Shown: piece by piece, positions 42,926 through 56,334 of the stretch | Position numbering within the stretch: position 1 is the first letter of the stretch | How the letters are laid out: every line of letters starts with the position of its first letter | Source: Ichthyophis bannanicus | Lineage: Eukaryota > Chordata > Amphibia > Gymnophiona > Ichthyophiidae | DNA length: 64,000 bases | Direction: 5' to 3' | NCBI GenBank assembly: GCA_033557465.1 | Contig: CM066045.1 | Location: 137,351,596-137,415,595, forward strand | Program-made: the position numbers and the translations under genes | Notes under the pieces: model-generated | The model's database searches: none | Seen by the model: the letters and a program-made list of their open reading frames with translations, nothing else | Told to the model about the DNA's origin: nothing

Positions 42926-45900
42926 ACACCCACATTTTCCATAATTTACTTATGCTATCGCAGAAAGAAAATATTCTGGCTGTTGTTCTCTCCTTAGATG
43001 CCAAAAAGCCATTAGACCATGTTGAATGGACTTCTCTTTCAGATCTTGGATTGGTTCAGTTTATTTATTTTATTTATTAGCATTTATATACTGCTTTTTT
43101 CCGGAGATCAAATACGATTTACATTAAACAGCAAGAAGGTCAATTACATATAACAGTTACAATAACTATGTACAATGAACAATAATTTTGGGACTTAACC
43201 TAGTCCAATTGAGAACTATATACAATGAACAGTGAATTTAGGTCTAAACTTGTAATTCAGTTTTGAATCATGTACCACGATAGGATGTGTGTGCCTTCTA
43301 TATATGTGTGAAAGAGTGTTTTTATTTCATGTTAGGGTGTGTAGTATTACTTGGGGGCATGTTTACTAAAATCCGCAAAATAGCGCGCCGCAAAATAGCG
43401 CACGGCAACGCGGCACTGAAACGCGCAGAAACGCGTTTAAACGCCCCGCACACGTGCGTGTCACCCCCGCACAGGTACGCGGCTCACTAACGGGCCCCGT
43501 ACAAGTGCGGGCCCGCAAATGTCCGATAGAGGCGTGGAACGGCGAAAGGAGGGCGGAGGAAGGCTCCGGAGGGGCGGAGGGACGGGGTCAATGGGTGGAG
43601 AGTGGGAGGGGAGAGGCTCCCCGCACAGTATCGGGCCCGAATTTGCATGTAAAAACTACCGCGAGTGAAACACTCGCGGTAGAAAGCATTTAAAGGGAAG
43701 AGAAACCATTTCCGTCAGCAATGTACAGGAAAACCGGGGAAACCAGCAAAACGTGAGCAGTGTGATACATGTGCACAGCACAAAAGTGAAAATAAAAATA
43801 GAAAATGACCACAACAGAACTATTAAAAATAGTAATTCAGCTGGGGAACAGTTATAGTGATGGGCAAATACAGAAATCACACCCAGCAAAGCTCCAGAAA
43901 AAAGAAATGAATTTTGGAAGGGTCTACTGAGAGGAGACTCTTCCAAAAAACATTTCCACGTTTTGGAGCTTTCCTGGGAGTGTTTGCTATGGTTGCCCAT
44001 TAATATCACTGTTGCCCAGCGTGGTGATATTTTGTCCCACATTTCCCGTGGTCATTTCCGGGGTTTATGTGCACGTTTGTCACCAGACAGGGTGCATATG
44101 CCCACAGTAGAATTGCGTAGAGCAGGGTTTGTGACTCCATCCTGCCAGGCTTACTGCCTCCAGGGGCTGCACTGTCTCTGTGGCCAAAGTGTGGTACAGC
44201 AGACAGAGTCATTATCTCTAGGACCAGAGGGCAGAGGTTCAAAACCCAGCTGGGGCACCTGCCAGCCCAGTCCCTATATTTTACCCACCACTAAATAAAG
44301 ATAGCGCAGACACCCCTGTATGCATGGGGAAAACACCCATATTTTACCCAACACCGCACACACACCACAACAATGGGCATTACCTACAGCCAAGTCCCCC
44401 AAATGCAGTCCCATACTGCCACATTGCAATCAGGTCAACTGCTTTTTCTGAGAGAAGTTCATGCCAGCATGTTGGCGGACAAGTACATGTGGTGCAGGGG
44501 GCAGTGGCTGCTAACCACAGAAGACAGAGGCCTAGCCATGTGCAGGCTGGCACAGTCCACTGCAACAGACAGGTCCTGCCGGATCCACAGTCATGGACAG
44601 TCCAGGGAATCCAACCAATCTGTGGCTACACAGTGGTGCAGTGCACACAGACAGTGCATACAAGAACAGAAGGTCACAGGTTCAAAGCCCAGCTGGGGCT
44701 ACTGCCAATCCTGCCCACATATTTTTCCCACAACTAAACAGTGATAGTAAGGACACACCTTTCATGGCGGGGACATATGCAATGGTAAGACATCTATCTT
44801 TTACCCCACTGAGCACAGACACCATGAACAGGGGCAGTACCTAGAGCAGAATCACCCAAATGCAGTCCTGGTGGGCCACACACCAGTCAGGTTCCATGCT
44901 GACACTCATACAAATGCCTGTGCTGTATATCGATGCACCACCCCCATGGCATGTAGATGTAGCCCATGCATATTCATGAGGGATAGCAGGAAAACCCGAA
45001 CAGTGTGATGCAAACCTGGACTGGAGTTGGGAATCTGTGCCGTAAAGCAGCAGCCATCAAGGGCAGACACACCCACACCCACAGGCCCCATTGGCCAATG
45101 TCTCCTGGAAAGGCAGAACATTGGACCGTGCATGCAGCACCCAAAACGAGCACTTGCATAACTTACCAATGTCACCCTACACCTGAGGTATACGGTACAC
45201 AGCTCGGAGACGTTTGCTAGGAGCACAGGCAGGCAGTTATCCATACGTTACGTACATACTACTAGTTGACCCCATCCAAACAATCTGTTAGGTGTTTGCG
45301 GGGCATGCTCCAGGCCTGGCCTCTGATGGTGCTTACCACCCTGGGGAGTGACCACCAGCTGTAATGCGTACCATATCCATGCCTTGCCGTGCTCAGGACC
45401 GGTCTGGTGGGCAAGGCTACTTACCCCCTCAATCGTAGCACCATGATGGCAGAGGTGTGGAAGTGTGTGTCTGTCTATACAGTGGGTGTTGGCTGCAAGC
45501 CCCTTCAACAGCCCGCACTGCCAGCACTGTTGCCAGTATTGGCCAGTCAATGTGCATAATGAGGTGCAAGGTACCATGGGTATAGCCAGGGCAGGGTGGC
45601 GTGGCCAGGATGCATCTGCACTGGGCATAGGGCCCTGGCAGGGACATTGGCTGGGATATTGTAGTGTCCGGCCACCACCTACACAGACAGGGTGGCCAAA
45701 GCATGTCCTTCTGGGGGATCACGCTCACCCTGACTGTGCAGTGACCACAGCATGGCTAGGCCCCCCCCATAGTGCTGTATAGTAGTTCTCTCATGTGATA
45801 GATATGGTTTCTCTTTGGGGCCCAGTCACTGATCTATCTGCTTGCTGTGTATGCAGACAGCCCAGTTCTGGGTGCATGCATCTCCATTGGGAACATGCAC

Positions 45901-46657
45901 TATGGACTAACCAGCAGACTGTTTGTAGCTGGTAAATGTCTTGCTATAATGGCTTGCAGGGTGCAGTGGCTGTTGGCTTGCTGCAGGGGAATATCTGGTG
46001 GTGGAGTGCAGCTTACCATACCCTGGGCTTATGTCTGTCTGCTATTGTGTTATGGCTGTGTATGGAGCTGCCTGCCTGGGGGGGGGGGGGGTGGTGGTGG
46101 TGGTGTTCCTCAGCAGGACTGGGGTTGATGTTGCCCTCTACTGCCACCTTTGCAGGAAGGTAGAGTGTGGATCCCTTGATGGGGACCATGTTTGCCGGGG
46201 GGGGGGGTGCCTGATGGCGGCAGACAGGGATATCCATGGTGTTTGTGCAGAAACTAGCTATCTTACACATTAACACTGCTTTGGAACGCCCGCTTGGCCT
46301 CCATCAGCCATGGCAGGTGTTGTTGACCTGGTCCTGGCCACCTCATTGCACACTCAGGGTGAGCACAGTACCCGCACGATGTAACGGTGTGTGGCTACTC
46401 TGTGCCAGTAAAACACCCGGTCAGTGCCCCTACTAGGCCAAGGTGCTGTGTGGGTGCACCCGGTCACTTCCCCCAACAGGGCCGAGGTGCTGTGGGGGTG
46501 CATTCCACATCTTGTGTCCATCTGCGGACAGCTAATTTGCATGTGCAGTGCATCATGGGTACGGGTGGCCTAACCCTATCCTGTTGACACCAGCAGACTG
46601 TCTGTGAGGTGACGTGTAGGCTATCTGCAGCCAGCCAGGGGCCTGCTTACAGCTATG

Positions 46658-46727
46658 GAGCTGTAGCGCAATGGTTACATCACTGCCTGTGTAGCCAGAG
46701 GTTGTGGGTTCAAACCCACAGTGGGGC
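46658..46727 (+). other. tRNA-like module (A and B boxes), copy B
   Basis: GAGCTGTAGCGCAATGGTTA holds a good A box and GTGGGTTCAAACCCAC a B box within a perfect 5-bp hairpin with a 6-base loop. Equivalent modules: 38682-38750 (A) and 51910-51980 (C). No intact cloverleaf, so not called a tRNA gene. Confidence 0.6.
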
Positions 46728-47392
46728 CCTTTGGTAGGGCTGTCCACAGCTTTAGTTTTATTTACTGTACATATGTCTATGCCGGCAAGACCACCCTCAG
46801 CTTACTATACCCATTAGGTGCCTCTGAGGGTGCTTCATAGGGCGCCCTGTAGGCCACCTTATGGTTGCCATCCCTATAGGGTGCACTATACATTATCCTG
46901 TGTCGCAACATACATGCTGCCCTATAGGGGTCATTCAAGGGTGCCTTGGCGAACAGTGCACTGTAACATGTGCCTTATGGGCCGCCGTATGTTAACATGC
47001 TGGGAGAGTGCGTTTGCTAGTAGTGATAACAAAATATAATTATACAGCCTCCTACAGCACTCCTCAACATAATACATACTGCCTCAGCAGGCATTTTTCA
47101 CTGGGCATTGTGAGGAGTTGAACCCCTGATCCCTGCACCATTGGTCAGTGTTTTAACCATTGTGCTGTGGCTCTGTTCCTGTGCTTGTGCATCAGCGCGC
47201 CGCCTTGTGCCTATCAGCGCGCCGCCTTCTGCCGCCCAAGGGGACCAGTGCGCCGCCTTCTGCTGCCCAAAAATAACTGTGCGCCGCCTTATGCTGCCCA
47301 AAAAGCACTGTGCGCCGCCTTATGCCGTTCCAAATTAATTTGCCTCCTAAAACAATGTTAATCATTACTGCCTCAGCTGACCTTTGTTGTTG

Positions 47393-47463
47393 CACACACT
47401 GGGGGATTGAACCCATGGCCCCTGCACCATTGGTCAGTGTCTTCACCGTTGTACCACGGCTCT
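47393..47463 (-). other. tRNA-like module (A and B boxes), copy B right arm
   Basis: The minus strand reads CCGTGGTACAACGGTGAAGA then ATGGGTTCAATCCCCCAG. A sister module lies 290 bp to the left (47106-47173). Confidence 0.55.
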
Positions 47464-48594
47464 GTTGTTTTGTCTACTCAGCAGCGCGCCACTTTGCCTT
47501 TCCACGCGCTAATGTCGACCCCCGCACATTAGCGCGACGCACACACGTCCGGTTGCTTACTACCGTTTTTTTTCTATTTTCTGACTGAACCGCCCACTCC
47601 TTATATGGCACAGGCACACTAGCACGGCCCCGCACGTTAGGAATGTTTAGTAAACATGCCCCTTGGTCTTACATTAAACGCATGGAATATGCTAGGTACT
47701 TTATAGGTGATATTAGGTGGGGTTGGAGTTGGGAGGTTCCAATGGATTTCCAAAATGCTATTTAAAGAAGTGGGTTTTGAGTTCTTTGCAGAATGCAGAG
47801 AAATTTCTGATTGCTCTTAGTTCATCTGGTAGTGCGTTCAGAGTATGGGCGTGAAGTGTGAAAAAGTTCTGTTGTTAGTGGCTCAGTTGTGGTTCTTCAT
47901 TGACTGGGTCAAGGTATTATTTGCCTGTCCTCATTCAAGGATTCTGGTCAATGGCACATTATCAGATACTATTCCATTTCGCCGAGGCACAAGACAGGGT
48001 TTCCCTCTTTTGCTCCTGCTTTTGAATCTCGCTCTTGAAGCCCTCTTGTTGAAAATTAAAAATGAAATTGGTATTAAGGGCTAAGATTTAATTGGAAAAG
48101 TTGGAAATACACAGTTTATGCAGATGATATTTTATTTTACTTTTTTTGTCAAGCCCAATTATGTTTATAAAGCATCTTTTAAGTCTGGTGGGAAGATTTG
48201 CCTCCTTTGGCTTTAAAATAAACTGGGAGAAGAGTGTTGTTCTTCCTTTAAATGACCTTGTTAAGAGAGAAGATTTAAAAATGTTCCTCTTTTTATGCTC
48301 CCCATCAGGAATTCAACACTTGGGTATGCATTTGTGTACCTTCCCTGAAGATACAATTAAAAATAATTGTAATATCATATCAGCAAAAGTGCAGAAAGTC
48401 TTACAATGTTGGTCTCCATTGCAGTTATCATGGTGGAGCAGGTTAGATACCATCAAGATGATGGTTCTCCCTAAGGTCATTTACAAGCTGGGCATGTTCC
48501 CTGGCTTCTGTAACGAAAGTTTCTACTCTCTTTTGGACAAGTCTTTATCTGTCTTTTTGTGGAAGAGTGAAAAGCCACGCATCACTTTGACTAA

Positions 48595-51500
48595 GGGGCA
48601 TGTTTACTAAAAGCCGTACAATTGCGTGCCGCACAATAGCGCACGGAAACGCGGCACTCAAACGCTCAGAAACGCTCTTAAACGCCCCGCACAAGTGCGC
48701 GTGGGCCCCGCACAATTGCGCGCCGCACTAACGTGCCCCGCACAAGTATCCGGCCCGCAAATGTCCGATAGAGGCGTGGAAAGGCATTCTGAGGGCGGAG
48801 GAAGGCTCCCGAGGGGCGGAGAGACGGGGTCAATGGGCGGGGAAGGGGAGGGAAGAGGCTCCCCGCACAGTATCGGGGACGAATTTGCAGGTTAAAAATA
48901 GCGCGAGTGAAACACTCACGGTAGAGGGCATTTAAAGGGAAGAGAAACCATTTCCGTCAGCAATGTACAGGGAAACCGGGGAAACCTGCAAAACGTGAGC
49001 AGTGTGATACATGTGCACAGAACAAAAGTGCAAATAAAGATAGAAAAAGACCCAAACAAACATATTAAAAATAGGAAGTCAGCCGGGGAACCCTGATATT
49101 AATGGGCAAACATAAGAAACACACCCAGGAAAGCTCCAAAACAATGAAATGAAGTATGGAAGGGGCTACGGAGCGGAGACCCTTCCAAAAACCATTTCCG
49201 TTTTTCTGAGCCTTCCTGGGAGTGTTTGCTATGGTTGCCCATTAATATCACTGTTGCCCAGCTTGGTTATATTTATCCCCAGTTCGTCGTGGTCGGTTGA
49301 GGGGTTTATTTGCACTTTTGTCACCAGACAAGGTGACTGAGCCCACAGTACAAATGTGCAGAGCAGGGTTTTTGACTCCTTTGGTCAGGTTTCCCACCCC
49401 CAGGGACTGCACTATCACCGTGGCCACAGTGTGGTGCAGCAGACAGAGGCAGTACCTCTAGGACCAGAGGGTCACAGGTTCAAATCCAAGCTGGGGCTCC
49501 TGCCAACCCAGTCCCCATATTTTACCCACCACTAAACAGAGATAGTAAAGACACTCCTTTATTGCAGAGAACATAAGCATGGTTCACACACCCATTTTGT
49601 ACCCAACACCGCACACACACCATAACAATGGGCATTACCGACAGCCGAGTCCCCCAAATGCAGTCCTGGAGTGCCACAACTCAATCAGGTCATATGCTTT
49701 TCCAAGATACGGACATGCCAGCATGTTGGCGGTAGGGTACAGGTGGTGGAGGGGGCAGTGGCTGCTAGCCACAGAAGACAGTGGCCGAGCCATGTGCAGG
49801 CTGGCACGTCCACTGCAACATAAGCCCTGTCGGATGTACAGTCATGGACTTCCCAGGGAATTCAGCACATCTGTGGCAACACAGTGGTGCAGTGCACACA
49901 GACAGTGTGTGCAGGAGCAAAAGGTCACAGGTTCAAAGCCCAGCTGGGGCTACTGCCATTCCTGTCCACATATTTTCCCCACAACTAAACCATGTTAGTA
50001 AGGGCAATCCTTTATTGCTGGGGATATACGCATTGGTCATACGCCTATCTTTTACACCACCAAGCACAGACACCATGACCAGGGGCATTACCTAGAGCAG
50101 AGTCTCACAAATGCAGTCCTGGAGGACCACACACCATTCAGGTTCCATGCTGCCACTCATACAAATAACCGTGCTGTATATCTATGCACCACCCCCATGG
50201 CATGTAGATGTAGCTCATGCATATTCATGAGGGACAGCAGGAAACCCCAACCAGTGTATTGCAAACCTGGACTGGATTTGGGAACCTCTGCCGTACAGCA
50301 GCAGCCAACAGGGACAGACACACCCACACACTCACCCACAGGCCCCATTGGCCAATGCCTCCTGGTGAGGCAGGACATTGGGCCCTGCGTGCATCTCCCA
50401 ATACCAGCACTTGCATACCTTAGCAATGTCACCCTACACCAGGGTATATGGTACACAGCTCTCAAACGTTTGCTATGAGTACTGGCAGATAGATATCCCT
50501 ACGTTACGCACAGTCTGCTCTATGAGCTCCATCATAATAATCTATCTGATGTTTGCGGTATGTGCGTCAGGTCTGGCCCCTGACAGTGTTTACCACCCTA
50601 GGGAGGGACCCCCAACGGTATTGCATACCATACCCATGCCTGTACTGTGCCCAGGACTGGTGTGGTGGGCAAGGATTCTGAACCTCTCTATAGTAGCACA
50701 ATGCTGGCATACGTGTGGGAGTGTGTGTCTGTCTACAGTGTGTGTTGGCTGCAAACACTGTCCACAGTTTTGGCCTGATGATGTGCATAATGAGCAGCAA
50801 GGTACCATGGGTATAGCTCAGACAGGGTGGGCTGGCCAGGATGCATCTGCACAGGGCATAGGGCACTGGCAGGGACATTGTAGTGGCCGTCCACCACCTC
50901 CACAGACAGGGTGACCTCTGTATGTGCTGCTGGGCTTTCACTCCACCCTGACTGTGCAGTGATGGCAGCATGGCTAGGCACCCCCATAGTGCTTCATAGC
51001 ACTTCCCTCATGTGATATATATGGGTCACCTGTTGGGGCCTAGTCACTGATGTATCTGCTTGTGTGTGCTGCCATCCCAGTTGTGGGTGCATGCATTTCC
51101 AGTGGGACTAACCAGCAGACTGTTCACAGCTGGTATGTGCCCTGCTGGAGTGCCTTGCAGGGTGCAGTGGCTGATGGCTTGATGCAGGGGAATATCAGAT
51201 AGTGGTGGGGTGCATCTTAGCATATCCAGGCCTACTGTCTGTCTGATATTGTGGTCTGGGTGTGTGTGGGGCTGCTTGGACTGCCCTGTAGGGTGTCTGT
51301 TCCCCAACAGGACTGGGGTTGATGGTCCACTCTACTGCCATCATTGCAGGGGGGGGGTGCATAATGGGGATCTGTTGATAGGAGACCCTGCCTGTTTGCC
51401 ACCCTCAGCTGGGGGGGGTTGGGTTGGTAGTACATAGCCCACCTAGGGGTCCGTGGGGTTCCCCCTGACTGAGACAGACAGAGATATCCAAGGTGTTCCT

Positions 51501-52855
51501 GCAGAAGCTACCTATCTCACAGATTACGACTGTTTTGGAGCTCTGCCATGGCCTCTCTCAGCCATGGAGGGTGCTGTGGACCTGGTCCAGGGCGCCTCAT
51601 CGCACACTCAGGGTGAGCACAGTTCCCGCACAGTGTGACTGTGTGTAGCTACTCTGTGCAAATTAAACACCCGGTCAGTACCTCCTACCAGGCCAAGGTG
51701 CTGTGTGGGTGCACACGGACACGTCCCCCTACCAGGCCGGGGAGCTGTTGGGGTGCATTCCCCATCTTGTGTTCATCTGTGGACAGCTGATTTGCATGTG
51801 CAGTGCATCATGGGTATGGGTGGCCTAACCCTATCCTGGTTCCCACAGCAGACTGTCTGTGTGGTGACATGCAGGCTCTCTGCAGCCAGCCAGGGGCTTG
51901 CTGGCAGCTATATAGCTGTAGCCCAATGGTTACTTCACTGCCTGTGGAGCCAGCGGTAATGGGTTCGAGCCCACAGTGGGGTTATTTGATAGGGTTGTCC
52001 AAAGCTTTTTTAGATTTAATGTACATATGTTGCTGCCATCAAACACACCCTCAGTGTACTGTACCCATAAGGTGCCTCTGAGGGTGCTTTATAGGGCACC
52101 CTATAGGGCACCTTATGGTTGCCTTCCATATAAGGTGCACTATACATTATCCTGTGATGCAACATATATGGTGCCCTATAGGGGACATTCAAGGGTGCCT
52201 TGGCGGACAGTGAACTTTAACATGTGCCTTATGGGCCGCCTTATGTTAACACGCTTTGTGAGTGCGTTTGCTAGTAGTGATAACTGAAATAAAAATAGAT
52301 TGCCCCCTACAGCACTCATCCCCATAATACACACTGCCTCAGTGAGCCTTCTTCATTGGGCACTGTGGGGGATTGAACCCCTGATCTCTGCACCATTGGT
52401 CAGTGTCTTAACCATTGTGCTGTGGCTCTGTTCCTATGCTTGGGCATCTGCGCACCGCCTTATGCCGCCCAAAATTAACAGTGCACCGCCTTATGCCGCC
52501 CAAAATTAATATGCCTCCTAAAGCACTTTTACCCATTACAGTTAATGCCTCAGCCAGCCCTTTTTGTTGTGCACAATGGGGAATTGAACCCATGGCAGCT
52601 GCACCCACAGTCAGTGTCTTAACCATTGTACTATGGCTCTGCTCCTTTGTGTATGCACATCAGGACGCCACTTAGCCTTCCCACGCACTATTATGCACGG
52701 CGCACAATAGCGCGGCGCACAATAGCGCCCCGCGCAAATGTGCGATCGCTTACTCCCGTTTTTTTTCTTTTCTCTGCCTGAACCGCCCACTCCTTATATG
52801 GCACAGGCACACTACCGCGGCCCCGCACATTAGGAATGTTTAGTAAACAGACCCC
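48595..52855. mobile_element. Large non-autonomous Harbinger-like element, copy C (4261 bp)
   Basis: Left end GGGGCATGTTTACTAAAAG, right end TTTAGTAAACAGACCCC (one change); flanked by TAA (48592-48594, 52856-52858). Removing the element restores L1 sequence (TTTGACTAAGTTAAAACTCC). Same module order as B: CpG-rich left arm, tRNA-like modules at 49429-49497, 49879-49950 and 51910-51980 (plus) and 52361-52430, 52571-52640 (minus), and a MITE fragment near 50095-50290. No transposase. Second member of this family to enter the same L1. Confidence 0.82.
52571..52640 (-). other. tRNA-like module (A and B boxes), copy C right arm
   Basis: The minus strand reads GAGCCATAGTACAATGGTTA, AGACACTGACT, then CATGGGTTCAATTCCCCAT. 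Among all modules in the window this is the closest to a tRNA in box sequence and spacing. Confidence 0.6.
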
Positions 52856-54175
52856 TAAGTTAAAACTCCCAGAAGAAGGGGAGGCGTGGGCTTCCCGGAT
52901 TTTTTAACATAGTAACATAGTAAATGACGGCAGATACATATCACACCTCATCCTTATTAAGATATAGTGCACATTGGATTCAAGGTGACTTATCCCCTCC
53001 TTGGAGAAAGCTTTAGTAAGCCCTTTTTGGTTTAACTGAGTTGCCTACAATGTGTATTCCTCGGGGCGCTTGAAGTTTGTACACATTATTAGTATCGCTA
53101 AGACTCTTAAGACATTGGATACTTACTGTGCAGTCCCCTATTCTGCTTCAGTGGCTGCCTCCATATGGTTTAGCACACTCAGTCATATCAAAGATAAAAA
53201 AGTCTTTTGGAAGGTTGTCTTAATAAAGGACTATACTGTGTTAGTGAACGTTTTGAAAATGGGATCTTATTATCTGAGCAAAACCTCATTTGCCATTATG
53301 GGTTGCCATCCTTGCAGGTGGCTAAACTTGAGCTCTTGGCACCAGAATTGACACAGTCCTCCTTCTGGCTCAAAAGAAGCAGTCAGATCTCTGACATGCT
53401 AGTAATTTGTCAGAAACTGCTGGTTGAAAGTAGCCCAACCTCTTACTTTTACAAATTATAAATAAATTACAAAGGTGCCTCCCTGTTGGGACTGCACAGA
53501 ACTTGGGAATCAGATGTTGATCTATCACAGGATAGAATTAATTGGAACATCTTTTGTGATCATGTTGTGAGGCTTGCAATGTCTAGTAGCCTCGCCCAAA
53601 CCTTATACTTCCTAGCTCATCGAGCAGTCTGGACTCCTTATCAGATGTTCAGAGCACGTCTATTGGAGTCAAGCCTCTGCTAGCATTGTTTAGCTGCTGT
53701 TGGCACTTTAATACACATGCTATTCGAATGCCTAAATGTTAAGCCTTTTTTGGGTTGGTATTTGGGGATATATAATTGAGATGTTCCATTTAGATTCACC
53801 ATTGACATTGCGGCTTGTGCTTTTTTGCTCTCTTGGTCTGGAAAAAGTGTTTAACAAATATGACAAAGCATTATTCAACATTATGTTATCTGTGGCAGTT
53901 CAACACATCATGCATTGCTGGAAAGATTTATCGTCATTGACTGTAACCTTTTGGTGGCATTCTGTTTGCCAAACTCGCAAACTGGAAGGTGCCACCTCCA
54001 TTACTTTTCATTGCATTGATAAGATAGAAAGAATATGGAGAACCTTGGATGTATATTTGCTTACCCTCAAACCTTTGTACCTCAGTTCTTCCCTTATTGG
54101 ACTTTCATCTGCTAAGCTTCACTCTTCATCTCCTGCTGGTCCAACCTTGACCTGTCTTCTCCAATCCCTTTAGAA

Positions 54176-55765
54176 ATCTTCATGCTATTGACTCTTTGAC
54201 TCTCATTTACTGTCTCATCACCTCTTTTCCTCTACTATGCTATCTGAATCTGTTGAGGATGCAGCAGCTTCCTAAAACACTGCACTCTCCTCTGTTCTGG
54301 ATGCTCTTGCTTCTCCTATGCCATGTCCTGTGAGGCATACTATACCCCAGCCCTGGCTGTCTTCCACTACCCGCTATCTACTTTCCTGTGCCCATACAGC
54401 TGAGGGCACTTGGCTCAAATCCTGCACCCTTCTGGACTTTCTACACTTTTCATGCTTATCTCTTTCCAGTCAGCCATAGCATTTGCCAAACAAGACTATT
54501 ATGTCCATCTGACTAACTCTATTATCTCTGACCCTCACCATCTCTTTACAACTCTCAACTCTCTCCTCTTTCCTCAAGGTGCCTCTGCATCTGACCCCTC
54601 CTTCCCTTTCTGCCCAAACCCAGGCTGCTACTTCCATGACAAAATCCACAAGATCACTCTCCATTTCCAACGATGTCAGCTATGTCCCCTCCTCCCCCTC
54701 TTCACTCCCAACTTCCTCCCCCTACCGCTGCTACCCTTTCTTCCTTTTCTGTGCTCTCTAAGGAGAAAACCACACACCTTCTTTCCTCCTCCAAACTCAC
54801 CACCTGCTCCTCTAATCCTATTCCCACCCATCTCCTAAGCCCCATCTTCTCCACTCTTGACTCTTCCATCTCTCATATTCTCAACCTATTGCTTTCTATT
54901 GCAACTATCCCTGCAGCCTTCAAGCATGCTGTGGTTACACCTCTCCTCAAGAAACCCTCACAAGATCCTACCTGTCCTTCTAACTATCGATCCATCTCCC
55001 TCCTCTCCTTCGTTTCTAAACTACTTGAATGTGTGGTTCACCGCCATTGCCTCGACTTTCTCTCCTCTAAAGCACTCCTGGATCCTTTACAATCTGGCTT
55101 TCATCCTTTACATTCTACTGAAACGGCTCTTGCCAAAGTCACCAGTCACTTGTTCCTGGCAAAATCCAAGGCCTTTACTCAATCCTCATTCTTCTTCACC
55201 TTTCTACTGCTTTTAACACTGTTGACCACAGCCTTCTCCTCGATACCTTGTACTCGCTTGGTTTTAAGGGTTCTGTGCTATCCCGGTTCTCTTCTTATCT
55301 CTCCCATCACTTTTTCAGTGTTTTTCTTGTGGATCCTCTTCTGCTGCTAACCTGCTCTCAGTTGGCATACCCCAAGGATCTGTCTTGGGTCCTCTCCTTT
55401 TCTCTCTCTATACCCAGTCCTTTGGTGCACTCATCTCTTCCCATGGCTTTCAGTACTATCTTTATGCTGATGACTCCCAGATCTACTTCTCTACATCTGA
55501 AATCTCTCCAGCAATCCAGGCCCGGATCTCTGCCTCCCTTTCTGACATTGCTGCTTGGATGTCTCACCGCAGCTTGAAATTGAACATGGCCAAAACTGAG
55601 CTGCTTATTTTTCTCCCTAAAACCTCCTCTCCCCTTCCTCCTTTCTCAGTCTCTGTGGATAACTCTCTACTCCTTCCTATTGCTAACTCCAGACTTCGCT
55701 CCTTTCACCTTGCTGCTCCTTATACCTGGAACAAACTCCTGCTAGGGGGCAATCTGCCAAATAAG
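54176..55765 (+). mobile_element. L2-like LINE fragment, reverse transcriptase region
   Basis: Begins after the L1 end. Coding remnant in two frames: [40 protein letters not shown] and [15 protein letters not shown] (54860-55060), [18 protein letters not shown] (55088-55140). Then, after a frame change, SYLYADD-type motif C as [11 protein letters not shown] (about 55455-55490), [20 protein letters not shown] and the truncated end [10 protein letters not shown] (55713-55741), which looks like an internal deletion joining to the C-terminal end. Pyrimidine-rich bias is normal for this strand of L2. Pseudogene. Confidence 0.75.
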
Positions 55766-56330
55766 TAGGCTTGGAATGGGGGGAAGATATACATTGTGTC
55801 AGGGACTTCTGGGAGAGTTGCAAGAGAAGTTATAGATTGTGTCAGGAGTGGGGCTGAAGGTTTAAAGTGTTGTCCAGGGAATGGTTGATGGAATTATGTC
55901 AGGGATTGAGGGTTAAAATGTGTGTCAGGGGGAGGGGATCGAGGGGGGGGGTCCATACCAAATCGTGTAAATGTTAACCAAATTGCCATCTGCACATGTA
56001 AAGCCCTGAGAGACCACACTGTTTTTGTGCATGTCAGTAATTTTAAATTAGTCAATGGCGAAATCTGTGTTTGGCAAAGCCTTTTGTAAATAAATTGAGG
56101 AACTGAGCACGCCCTGACCTGGTTGTCTCAATTCTCATTTCAACATTCAATGTAAAATAGGCCTTCACATTTAGGCGCTCAGCTTTTTTTTGGGGTATTG
56201 GGCCCCCAAGTAGGGTTTTTATTTTCCTGCTATCAATAAACGTCATAAGTTCTGTGTTTAATCATCCAGATAATGATGGTATCTGTGTTCAGAAACCAAA
56301 AGAAGGGGGAGTGAAGAGGTGTTTATATTT
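55766..56330. other. No gene; short degenerate repeat
   Basis: 55785-55930 has four loose repeats on TTGTGTCAGGGA about 40-50 bp apart. The remainder is unremarkable. Confidence 0.45.
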
Positions 56331-56334
56331 GGAA

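Larger units (their letters stand above)
43354..47662. mobile_element. Large non-autonomous Harbinger-like element, copy B (4309 bp)
   Basis: Ends GGGGCATGTTTACTAAA and inverse; flanked by TTG (43351-43353, 47663-47665). CpG-rich left arm (GGTCAATGGGTGGAGAGTGG at about 43587) and CCGTCAGCAATGTACAG (43710). tRNA-like modules: 44190-44257, 44630-44700, 46658-46727 (plus) and 47106-47173, 47393-47463 (minus). A palindromic-MITE fragment lies at about 44840-45040, poly-G with (GGT)n at 46079-46107, and a CTATAGGG/GCCCTATAG-rich zone at 46820-46990. No transposase seen. B and C align along their whole length and form one subfamily. Confidence 0.8.
43061..47870 (-). repeat. L2-tailed interspersed repeat split by copy B
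   Basis: 43061-43353 begins TTTATTTATTTTATTTATTA then GCATTTATATACTGCTTTTT (complement of an L2-type end). It continues after copy B at 47663-47870 (TTATAGGTGATATTAGGTGG, CATCTGGTAGTGCGTTCAGA). Together about 500 bp, sitting inside L1. Confidence 0.6.
42935..54175 (+). pseudogene. L1 ORF2 remnant in three pieces
   Basis: Pieces: 42935-43060 (ENILAVVLSLDAKKPLDHVE, RT motif A region), 47866-48594 (FIDWVKVLFACPHSRILVNG, RRGTRQG, YADDI at 48115-48132, then LSWWSRLDTIKMMVLPKVIY) and 52859-54175 (KLPEEGEAWAFPDF ... AVWTPYQMFRARLLESS ... ALFNIMLSVAVQ ... SLTVTFWWHSV). Piece 1 to 2 is interrupted by an L2-tailed repeat that itself holds Harbinger-like copy B. Piece 2 to 3 is interrupted by copy C with TAA duplicated. 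A ~30-bp CR1 tail lies at about 52905-52938. Many stops; dead. Confidence 0.82.

Noticed and set aside
36155..52287. Dozens of 60-180-codon frames in the large Harbinger-like elements, some similar between copies
   Set aside because: Similarity follows from DNA similarity of the copies; frames start and stop at different places in each copy, contain no transposase motifs and run through tRNA-like modules.
38682..52640. Functional tRNA genes
   Set aside because: A and B boxes are present, but the cloverleaf is not: acceptor stems do not pair and the T-arms have wrong stem or loop lengths. I keep them as tRNA-like modules only.
54673..55350. 225-codon Ser/Pro/Leu-rich frame as a host protein
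   Set aside because: It contains L2 reverse transcriptase blocks ([20 protein letters not shown]) and continues in another frame to a YADD motif; it is LINE sequence.
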